Source of the DNA: Candidatus Uhrbacteria bacterium
GTDB taxonomy: Bacteria; Patescibacteriota; Patescibacteriia; UBA9934; UBA9568
Assembly: GCA_003497135.1 (NCBI GenBank)
Contig: DNKR01000051.1
Location: 41,668 to 48,536 of the forward strand
Length of the DNA stretch: 6,869 nt
Direction of reading: 5' to 3'
Every line of letters starts with the position of its first letter. Positions within the stretch are counted from its first letter, which is position 1. Position numbers and translations under genes: made by a program. The notes under the pieces are model-generated. The model was not told where the DNA came from and did no database searches. It saw only the letters and a program-made list of their open reading frames with translations. Below, piece after piece: positions 1 through 5,814 of this stretch.

Positions 1-2
1 TA

Positions 3-569
3 TACATGGGAATGGGCGAACCAATGTCAAATTATGACAATGTTAAGAACAGCATAAATAGAATTCTTGAACACACTGATATTGGAAAAACCCATATAAC
101 CGTTTCAACGGTCGGAGTGCTTCCTCGGCTTGAAATTCTTCTCAATGACCCGCAATGGCCGCATGTACGCCTGGCAATATCGCTCCACAGCGCAGATGCA
201 AAAACAAGAAACGAATTGCTTCCGTCATCGTATGACGAATTTCTCCCTAAGTTGGCGGACTGGGGCAAAAAATATCTTGAACGCTTTGGAAACAACAGGC
301 ACCATCTTACATTTGAATATGTGATGCTTAAAGATGTAAACGACACTCCGCGACACGCAAAACTGCTTGCGAAATTTTCTCAATCAATTGGAAATGTCCG
401 CGTAAATCTGATCCCTTATAATTTTACAGAATGCGGATTCCAAAGCAGTACAAAAGAAACGATTGAAAAATTTCAAAAAACGCTTGAAGAATACGGCGTA
501 ACAGCTACTGCCAGAAAATCTCATGGAGAAGACATTTCTGCCGCTTGCGGACAATTGATAAAAAAATAA
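3..569 (+). CDS. rlmN: RlmN, 23S rRNA (adenine(2503)-C(2))-methyltransferase, C-terminal part
   Basis: RlmN is a cytoplasmic radical-SAM enzyme that adds a C2 methyl group to A2503 of 23S rRNA and, in many bacteria, to A37 of some tRNAs. The frame is open from the window edge and ends at TAA 567-569, so only the C-terminal ~189 residues are present; the N-terminal domain and the CxxxCxxC iron-sulfur motif lie upstream. Family landmarks in order are MGMGEP at the left edge, ITVSTVG, LAISLH, the FEYVMLKDVND segment, VNLIPYN, and the terminal GEDISAACGQL. The cysteine of ACGQL (codon 546-548) corresponds to the C-terminal catalytic cysteine that forms the transient methyl-Cys/RNA adduct. It is intact, so the gene looks functional. 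The match to the family is continuous without frameshift. The ATG at position 6 is internal and not the start. The gene converges on the Cys-rich gene across a shared hairpin. Confidence 0.96.
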   Translation, partial: YMGMGEPMSNYDNVKNSINRILEHTDIGKTHITVSTVGVLPRLEILLNDPQWPHVRLAISLHSADAKTRNELLPSSYDEFLPKLADWGKKYLERFGNNRHHLTFEYVMLKDVNDTPRHAKLLAKFSQSIGNVRVNLIPYNFTECGFQSSTKETIEKFQKTLEEYGVTATARKSHGEDISAACGQLIKK

Positions 570-600
570 AATTCAACCCGCGTCGCATAGAGCGCGCGGG
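557..600 (-). terminator. Rho-independent terminator for the Cys-rich gene, overlapping the end of rlmN
   Basis: The arms CCCGCG (577-582) and CGCGGG (595-600) form a 6-bp all-GC stem with a 12-nt loop. Read on the minus strand, the stem follows directly after the stop codon of the Cys-rich gene (601-603) and is followed by a T-rich run, the complement of the A-rich stretch at 557-573. On the plus strand no U-tract follows (CTAGATTG), so it is a canonical terminator only for the minus-strand gene, although the hairpin may also impede rlmN transcripts. Confidence 0.72.
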
Positions 601-1368
601 CTAGATTGTAGGCAGAACACTGCTGATTTTTGTTTTTTTACATACCCTAACACTTTTCTTTCCCAAAACAGCACGTTCTCTTTCTCTTTCCCTTCCGTAG
701 CAAGTTGCGCACACAGTACCTTTTTTTGTCCACTTGCGCACCTGCTTTTCGGTTTTGCAAACTACGCATTTATGCACTGGGCGTTCATAGCAAGTACTGC
801 ATAATCCTGTCTGGTCCGCGTTTCGTTTCGCCCAAGGCGCTACTTTACCGCACTTGCCGCAAACATGCTTTGGCGGAACATATTCCTTAGCAGCGCAATG
901 ACGGCAAATCGTAAGCCCGTTTTCGCAGTATTTTTTAATTGGCTTTACTTCGAGGCATTTACTGCACTCTGCGTCAGAGCTATTGCAGTAATTGCACAGC
1001 CAGATGCCTGTTTTGTACGACCTTCCGCGCAAAAACTTGCGGCACTTCGCGCACTCATGACGCGATCTCTCGCACACGATGCACACTGACCCAAGTTTAG
1101 TTTTGCGCGCAATAGGACGACAGAGTCCGCAACGGAAGCACCTCGCAGACACCCCTATTAGTTCGCAATCCTCGCAAAGACGGTTTTGGAACTTACTGTT
1201 CTTTTCCGGTGTTTTTCCGCAAAGAGCGCACCGGAGCCCGAATTTAACGAGCAACAGAATAATCCTGCAAGCCGCGCAAGCAAGAATTCCTGTCCATGCC
1301 GGCTTCATGTCATCGCGCTCAAAACCGCAGTATACGCAGTTTTTGGCCGCTTGTTCTTGCCCCTGCAT
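601..1368 (-). CDS. Cys-rich protein of seven tandem zinc-ribbon-like units, function unknown
   Basis: I do not recognise this 255-residue protein. It contains 14 CxxC motifs, starting at residues 11, 31, 47, 65, 77, 96, 106, 125, 135, 155, 170, 190, 201 and 220. They pair into seven units of the form C-x2-C-x(14-16)-C-x2-C, repeated every 29-36 residues, which is the pattern of structural four-Cys zinc ribbons. The last units share a G-x-C-x-x-C-Y ending (GLCSTCY, GTVCATCY). A basic tail (RERERER, then KKSVRVCKKTK) follows. No catalytic domain, signal peptide or convincing membrane helix is visible; residues 36-45 are only a short hydrophobic patch. The frame is open for 47 codons further upstream, but that would overlap the divergent kinase gene. 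ATG 1366-1368 has a strong GGAGGT 5 nt before it and is preferred. Zn binding, and nucleic-acid or protein contacts, are inference from the cysteine pattern and the basic charge. Confidence 0.85.
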   Translation of the reverse strand: MQGQEQAAKNCVYCGFERDDMKPAWTGILACAACRIILLLVKFGLRCALCGKTPEKNSKFQNRLCEDCELIGVSARCFRCGLCRPIARKTKLGSVCIVCERSRHECAKCRKFLRGRSYKTGIWLCNYCNSSDAECSKCLEVKPIKKYCENGLTICRHCAAKEYVPPKHVCGKCGKVAPWAKRNADQTGLCSTCYERPVHKCVVCKTEKQVRKWTKKGTVCATCYGRERERERAVLGKKSVRVCKKTKISSVLPTI

Positions 1369-1373
1369 TTCGC

Positions 1374-1379
1374 ACCTCC
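1374..1379 (-). promoter_or_regulatory. Ribosome binding site deciding the start of the Cys-rich gene
   Basis: The minus strand reads GGAGGT, a full anti-16S match, with a 5-nt spacer before ATG at 1366-1368. This argues for a 255-residue protein rather than the 302-residue open frame that begins at 1509. Confidence 0.8.
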
Positions 1380-1404
1380 GCGCAGATGGTAACAACTTAC
1401 ATTG

Positions 1405-1433
1405 AGGATAACAAAATTGCAAATTTTTGATAT
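1405..1433 (-). promoter_or_regulatory. Candidate promoter of the Cys-rich gene (extended -10)
   Basis: On the minus strand TGT-TATCCT (extended -10; the hexamer is 1405-1410) lies 17 nt after a weak -35-like ATATCA (1428-1433). The predicted start near 1398 gives a leader of about 30 nt containing the GGAGGT site. The -10 overlaps the proposed -35 of the divergent kinase promoter. The -35 matches only three of six consensus bases, so this is a moderate call. Confidence 0.4.
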
Positions 1434-1436
1434 AAT
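1408..1436 (+). promoter_or_regulatory. Promoter of the four-TM sensor kinase gene
   Basis: A perfect TATAAT (1431-1436) is preceded by TGA, giving an extended -10. A -35-like ATAACA (1408-1413, four of six consensus bases) sits at the ideal 17-nt spacing. The predicted start near 1443 leaves a leader of only about 11 nt before ATG 1454. The core TTTTTGATATAAT (1424-1436) is repeated exactly in the promoter of the second kinase. Confidence 0.75.
1413..1427. repeat. 15-bp palindrome in the divergent control region, possible operator
   Basis: AAAATT-GCA-AATTTT is a perfect inverted repeat with a 3-nt centre. It lies between the -35 and -10 of the kinase promoter and just upstream of the proposed -10 of the Cys-rich gene. 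A repressor bound here could block both genes. AT-rich dyads of this size also occur by chance, so operator function is a suggestion only. Confidence 0.35.
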
Positions 1437-1441
1437 GCAAC

Positions 1442-1447
1442 AGGAAA
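1442..1447 (+). promoter_or_regulatory. Ribosome binding site of the four-TM sensor kinase gene
   Basis: AGGAAA lies 6 nt before ATG 1454-1456, acceptable Shine-Dalgarno spacing. It sits almost at the predicted transcription start (about 1443), so the RNA may begin within or just before the site. Confidence 0.6.
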
Positions 1448-1453
1448 TATTTT

Positions 1454-3835
1454 ATGCAAACAAAATCAAAAACAGCTCTTGTAATTGCAATCGCAATACT
1501 TGCAATCATTGGCGCAATTTCTTTTTATTTTTCGATTTACACAAAGGCGCGGCTTACCGAACAAACCGTCCAAAAAATGTCTTTGGTGGCTAAAACAGCA
1601 AGCGAAAATGTACTCGCACTAATTTTGCGATTGGAAACCGACACCACAAAATGCACTACTGACCAATACATTTGCGCTGAAATTGAAGCGCTAGAGGCAG
1701 GTGAAGACGGAATTCGAGTTGATGCTCTTAACGATTATCTAAAACAAAAGCTTCAAACAACGCAACAGATTTTTAATATTGACATTATCAGTTTAAGCGG
1801 CACTGTTCTTGCGTCAAGCAACACGGAAAGAGTCGGGCATACCGAATCTTTGGCAGAATTAAACATGGAGTACAGATTTTCCGATGCAGCAGAAGCCAAA
1901 TACGGCCAGACATTCTTGTCGGAAATTGTATCTGAAGTCGGCGAACCGGGTCACGATGCTGACAAGGCTTTTCACATAAGCGCTCCGATAATTTCACCAA
2001 TTACCAACAAACCAATTGCCGTGCTTGTGAACCATGTTTTTGTGGACGAACTCAATGGCGCGCTTGGAAACTGGCAGCAAGCCGAACTTGGAATACCATC
2101 AGAATCATTTGAAGTTTATCTTGTAAACAAGCGAAAATTGATGATTACAGAGTCGGGACTTATAAAAAACGCGGCTCTTAGACAAACAGTTGACACAGAG
2201 CCGGTTAAAGGGTGCGTTTACAATGAACAAGAAACAACCGGCGAATGGAAAAACTACCTTGGTACAAAAGTTGTTGGCGCCGGCAAATGTTTGCAACAAA
2301 TGGTTCTCATTGCAGAAATCAGCGAAAAAGAAATGCTTTCAAGCTCACAATTATACAAACTTGAAAAAATTGCATTTTACTCGGCATTCGTCCTCGCCGG
2401 AGCGCTAATAGCGCTGTTGCTTATACTTTTGTCAATCAGCTGGAAAAATCGCAAACAAAAAGAGTTGATTGCAAAACCGCTTAAAAAATTATTCGTCTCA
2501 ACATATTTAATCGCTGTTTGCATGGTGCTTGCGCTAAGCTTTTTGATTGCGTTCGCACTTTCACAAGTCATTAAATCGTCTTTTATTGAATCAAGATACG
2601 AACTTACGCTGCCGCACCTCTCAAAACTGCTGGAAAAGCATGTCAGCGACCCGCTTTTTTTGCAAAACTGGCAGCAAGCTCAAGTGCGTAACGATTTTGA
2701 AAATTTTGCAAATGAAATAGAAGATTTGCCCGGAATCATGCGCATAAAGATACACAAAGTTGACGGAACTGTTATGTGGACAGACCTTCCAACAGAAAAG
2801 GTCGGGTATGTGGAAAACATAGATAATTTGCAAAAAATCAAAAAAATAGGCGAGGCCATAATAAGCGAACTGCCTAAAGAAGAAGCGCGAACATTCGGAA
2901 AGTCAAATGTCATAGCAATTCACCAGCCGGTGTATTTCGGCCAAATAGAACCGCAAGCGATAGTTGAGGCGTATTTTGACGCTGAACCTATTTACACAGA
3001 AATGCGCAGAATACAAATAAAAACAATGATCATTGCAATAGGCGTTATGTTTATCCTTGGCGGATTAATATTCTTGTTTTCGCATAAAGCAAACAAAAAA
3101 TACATTTTTAAACTTGTGCAGCTTGTAAATGAGCGGTCAAGCGAACTTTTGCGCGTTAGGCAAGAATATACCGCAATGCTTGCGCACGAACTTCGCGCAC
3201 CTCTTACTAACATCCGCTGGGCGGTTGAGGGCGTTTTGGGTTCGCTCAACAAAAAACAGAGCGAGGAGCGAGAATCTTTAGAAAGCGTGAGCAATTCGGC
3301 AATAACAATGTTGTCTATTGTCAACAACATGCTTGATCTTACAAAAATTGAAGCGGGAAAATTTAAAATCAAACCAATCAAGAGTGATATTGCCGCTGTC
3401 ATTAAAGAAAAAATCGCGGAATTTATACCGCAAGCGAATAATAAGGGCTTGAATTTGAATTTTGCGTCTGACAAAAAAATCGTAAACTTTTCTTTTGATC
3501 CGATAAGAATCGGCCAAGTCATTATCAATCTGCTGTCAAACGCAATTAAATTCACGAATAAAGGTTCTGTAACTGTTTCAATCGCGAAAAGCTCGGATGG
3601 AAAACGCATTCATGTGGCTGTATCAGACACCGGCTCTGGAATCCCGGCAGATCTTATGCCAAAACTTTTTCAAAAATTCGTACAGCTTGGAAAAGACGAC
3701 AAAAGCGACAAAAACCGAGGTACTGGACTTGGGCTTGCGATTGTAAAAGGAATCGTTGAAGCGCATAACGGAACTGTTGGTGTAAATTCGACGGTTGGAA
3801 AAGGAAGCGAATTTTGGTTTGAGTTACCGATATAG
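1454..3835 (+). CDS. Double-sensor membrane histidine kinase (dCache + second periplasmic domain + HisKA + HATPase)
   Basis: This 793-residue two-component sensor kinase autophosphorylates a histidine in response to an external signal and passes the phosphate to a response regulator. Membrane segments are predicted at about 8-29, 305-328, 347-372 and 522-543. Positive-inside charges (KNRKQKE and KPLKK at 331-345; HKANKK at 544-549) give both termini in the cytoplasm. Loop 30-304 is a dCache-like sensor with SLSGTVLASS, HISAPI and AVLVNH motifs and a C254/C279 pair. Loop 373-521 is a second, PDC/Cache-like domain (HKVDGTVMWTD, GYVENI). No HAMP domain is seen; a short helix leads to HisKA (HELRAPL, phospho-His H578). 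The ATPase domain keeps the N-box (N696), G1 (DTGSGIP, 725-731) and G2 (GTGLGL, 756-761), so it should be active. ATG 1454 has an RBS and places the first membrane segment directly after the start. The first sensor is homologous to that of the convergent kinase at 3866-5707. No response regulator is adjacent; the ligand is unknown. Confidence 0.93.
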   Translation: MQTKSKTALVIAIAILAIIGAISFYFSIYTKARLTEQTVQKMSLVAKTASENVLALILRLETDTTKCTTDQYICAEIEALEAGEDGIRVDALNDYLKQKLQTTQQIFNIDIISLSGTVLASSNTERVGHTESLAELNMEYRFSDAAEAKYGQTFLSEIVSEVGEPGHDADKAFHISAPIISPITNKPIAVLVNHVFVDELNGALGNWQQAELGIPSESFEVYLVNKRKLMITESGLIKNAALRQTVDTEPVKGCVYNEQETTGEWKNYLGTKVVGAGKCLQQMVLIAEISEKEMLSSSQLYKLEKIAFYSAFVLAGALIALLLILLSISWKNRKQKELIAKPLKKLFVSTYLIAVCMVLALSFLIAFALSQVIKSSFIESRYELTLPHLSKLLEKHVSDPLFLQNWQQAQVRNDFENFANEIEDLPGIMRIKIHKVDGTVMWTDLPTEKVGYVENIDNLQKIKKIGEAIISELPKEEARTFGKSNVIAIHQPVYFGQIEPQAIVEAYFDAEPIYTEMRRIQIKTMIIAIGVMFILGGLIFLFSHKANKKYIFKLVQLVNERSSELLRVRQEYTAMLAHELRAPLTNIRWAVEGVLGSLNKKQSEERESLESVSNSAITMLSIVNNMLDLTKIEAGKFKIKPIKSDIAAVIKEKIAEFIPQANNKGLNLNFASDKKIVNFSFDPIRIGQVIINLLSNAIKFTNKGSVTVSIAKSSDGKRIHVAVSDTGSGIPADLMPKLFQKFVQLGKDDKSDKNRGTGLGLAIVKGIVEAHNGTVGVNSTVGKGSEFWFELPI

Positions 3836-3861
3836 AATCCTATGACGGAATCTTGTTTTTT
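3834..3861 (+). terminator. Probable terminator of the four-TM kinase gene
   Basis: AGAATCC (3834-3840) pairs with GGAATCT (3847-3853) across a 6-nt loop, with one A-A mismatch, and is followed by TG and six T (3856-3861). The stem overlaps the stop codon. The stem is weak, so the call is tentative. In the opposite direction no T-run follows, so the convergent kinase gene has no evident terminator of its own. Confidence 0.5.
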
Positions 3862-3865
3862 CCCA

Positions 3866-5707
3866 TCACACGGGCAGTTCAAACCAAAACACCGTACCTT
3901 TGCCTTCCTCGCTTGAAAATCCGATTGTGCCGCCATGCTGTTCAATATAATGTTTTGAAATATACAAACTTAGCCCTGACGCGTCTTGTTTCATTGTCGG
4001 AGCGTTGCTCGCACGGTAAAAGCGGGTAAAAATCTTTTTTTGTTCCGCCAGCGGAATTCCAATTCCTGTGTCTGCAATTTCAAACCGTATTTTACTATCT
4101 AGCTTTTTCAAAGACGCGACAATCTTTCCCTTTGGCGCGGTATATGAAGCCGAGTTGTCCGCGAGCTTGTCAACTACATCGCGAATTTTAATAGCATCAA
4201 TTTTTAAATCAGGCATAGAAAAATCCGGCTTGATAAACTCGCATTCAAGTCCTTTTATATCGCATTTTTTGCGCCATTCAATCATTGCTGTTCCAACTAT
4301 ACTTTCAATTGAAATTGTCTCTTTTTCCAACGGAAGCCCATGCTCCTCAATATCCATAACAATAAGCAGGTCGTGTATCCGCCTTATAACCTCTACATTC
4401 GCATCGTGTGTGACACGGATGAATTCTTTTTGTTCTTTTTTCATTTCGCCGAACTCTTCTGCAAGCAATGCCTCAAGGTTCCAGCGCATTGAATTCAACG
4501 GCGTTCGCAACTGATGCGAAACTATCTGAATGAATTTATTTCGCAGATCGTTTGATTTTTCAAGCGATTCTGCGGCTATATTAACGCCTTCGCCTATTTT
4601 TGCAATACTGTCTCGTCCGGAGATTTTAACGCGTCCGCTAAAATCACCATTGCCAATGCTATCAACAATCTTATGAACATTAGTTATTCTTCGAACAAGA
4701 TTGTTACTAAAAAGAAAGCTGGATAACACCGACGCCAATAAAACAAGCGCTAAGACAGTCAATAATATATTCTGAAGCGCATACACAGGCGCAAGCACTT
4801 CTTTTTGATCAATCTCGGCTATCAAAACCCAAAACTGATCAATTGGGCACATTGCGGAGCCGTAGACAGCAACATTGCGATAATCCAAATATAATCCGGC
4901 AGTTTCTTCTCCGCTATCTAAACAGTTGCGCACAGGAACAGTATCTACAATTTGTTTTAATACAGCGTCTTTCAAAAAACGCGATTCTGTAATCATCAGC
5001 TTATCTTTGTTTACAAGATAAAATTCAAGAGTTTCCGCGCGCGCTTTGTGGCCGGATCGCGCGCCAAGCAGTACTTGCCTCTTGCCTGAAAGAACATCAT
5101 TGAGTTCTTTAATAAGAAAGTGGTTAACCAGAATTCCGATTGTTTCTTCACTGTTTTCAATTGAACGAATCGGGGTGCTAAAATGAATCATCGGATATGC
5201 CGGGTGACCTTTTTCATCCTCAACAATTATACCTGTTGTAAATACCTCGCCTGTTTTGCCTGCAATAGCGGATGAAAACGAATACTCCTCGTCCAATTCT
5301 TCGATACTTGATTCATATTCGCCAATGCGAACAGGTTTGCTTGACGCTATTATTACGCCATTTTTATCAATAACATCAGAAATAATAATCGTTTCGTTAA
5401 GAGGCAATTTTTCGTCGTGCAAATACCTGCCTAGCGATTCTGACAGCGTTGCGTCTCCTCCTTTAATTATCAGTTCTGTATCTTTGCGGATATGGCCGTC
5501 AGAGGCCCAGTCAGCGGTTCTGTCTTTTAGACCCTCAATAAAGCTCAAAACATGGCCTTCTGTTTGTTCTGCAACAAGGGTCAAATTATTCAGCTCCTCG
5601 TCGCGCAGAGCGTTGGACATTTTTACAACGCCAAAAATCGAAAGAAAAACAATCGGAATAAACGAAACAAAAAAGAAAATAGAAATTAATTTTGCCATTA
5701 AGCTCAT
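3866..5707 (-). CDS. Sensor histidine kinase (dCache + HAMP + HisKA + HATPase)
   Basis: This is a 613-residue membrane sensor kinase. Predicted order: membrane segment about 5-29; extracytoplasmic dCache-like domain about 30-309 (DVIDKNGVIIASS, FSTPI, GILVNH, FYLVNKDKLMITES, C262/C287, WVLIAEI); second membrane segment about 311-334; HAMP about 335-388; HisKA with SHQLRTPL (phospho-His H398); HATPase with N518, G1 DTGIGIP (546-552) and a closing GKGTVFWFELPV. The G2 box is atypical: ASGLSL (576-581) instead of GxGLGL, so two usual glycines are replaced and ATP-lid function may be altered. The sensor is paralogous to that of the kinase at 1454-3835: residues 229-262 match 221-254 of that protein at 22 of 34 positions. 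The start is uncertain. ATG 5705-5707 has no clear RBS, and ATG 5696-5698 (MAKLISIFFF) has only a weak GAG before it; either keeps the first membrane segment. The stop is TGA. No response regulator is in the window. Confidence 0.93.
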   Translation of the reverse strand: MSLMAKLISIFFFVSFIPIVFLSIFGVVKMSNALRDEELNNLTLVAEQTEGHVLSFIEGLKDRTADWASDGHIRKDTELIIKGGDATLSESLGRYLHDEKLPLNETIIISDVIDKNGVIIASSKPVRIGEYESSIEELDEEYSFSSAIAGKTGEVFTTGIIVEDEKGHPAYPMIHFSTPIRSIENSEETIGILVNHFLIKELNDVLSGKRQVLLGARSGHKARAETLEFYLVNKDKLMITESRFLKDAVLKQIVDTVPVRNCLDSGEETAGLYLDYRNVAVYGSAMCPIDQFWVLIAEIDQKEVLAPVYALQNILLTVLALVLLASVLSSFLFSNNLVRRITNVHKIVDSIGNGDFSGRVKISGRDSIAKIGEGVNIAAESLEKSNDLRNKFIQIVSHQLRTPLNSMRWNLEALLAEEFGEMKKEQKEFIRVTHDANVEVIRRIHDLLIVMDIEEHGLPLEKETISIESIVGTAMIEWRKKCDIKGLECEFIKPDFSMPDLKIDAIKIRDVVDKLADNSASYTAPKGKIVASLKKLDSKIRFEIADTGIGIPLAEQKKIFTRFYRASNAPTMKQDASGLSLYISKHYIEQHGGTIGFSSEEGKGTVFWFELPV

Positions 5708-5725
5708 ATATAAAACATTGTTGCA

Positions 5726-5754
5726 ATTATATCAAAAACCGATTTTGCTGACAA
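5726..5754 (-). promoter_or_regulatory. Promoter of the HAMP-containing kinase gene
   Basis: On the minus strand TTGTCA (5749-5754, five of six consensus bases) is followed after 17 nt by a perfect TATAAT (5726-5731) carrying an upstream TGA (extended -10). The predicted start near 5719 leaves about 12 nt before ATG 5707. A dyad CAAAA-x5-TTTTG (5733-5747) occupies the spacer. The TTTTTGATATAAT core equals that of the other kinase promoter. Confidence 0.82.
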
Positions 5755-5762
5755 TTTTAGCG

Positions 5763-5791
5763 TTGCTTAATAAGGTTGGCAATGCTATAAT
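5763..5791 (+). promoter_or_regulatory. Promoter of the beta-propeller gene
   Basis: TTGCTT (5763-5768) is followed after 17 nt by TATAAT (5786-5791) with TGC before it (extended -10). The predicted start near 5798 lies 17 nt before GTG 5815. It stands back to back with the divergent kinase promoter, with 8 bp between the two -35 boxes. Confidence 0.65.
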
Positions 5792-5814
5792 AACTCAGAA
5801 TAAACATGTAAATT

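Noticed and set aside
577..600. Hairpin considered as a terminator for rlmN on the plus strand
   Set aside because: No T-run follows on the plus strand; the T-run is on the minus-strand side, so it was assigned to the Cys-rich gene.
1369..1509. 47-codon upstream extension of the Cys-rich gene
   Set aside because: It would overlap the divergent kinase gene and both promoters, lacks cysteine-pair units, and a strong GGAGGT directs initiation at 1368.
601..1509. Cys-rich gene considered as a recent transfer because some parts are more GC-rich (35 of 60 bases in 1021-1080)
   Set aside because: Other parts are ordinary (24 of 60 in 901-960), and Cys, Arg and Gly codons raise GC by themselves; no mobile-element ends are seen.
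2992..3609. 205-residue open frame on the minus strand
   Set aside because: It is antisense to the HisKA and N-box region of the double-sensor kinase, whose motifs are intact; it shows no recognisable motifs of its own.
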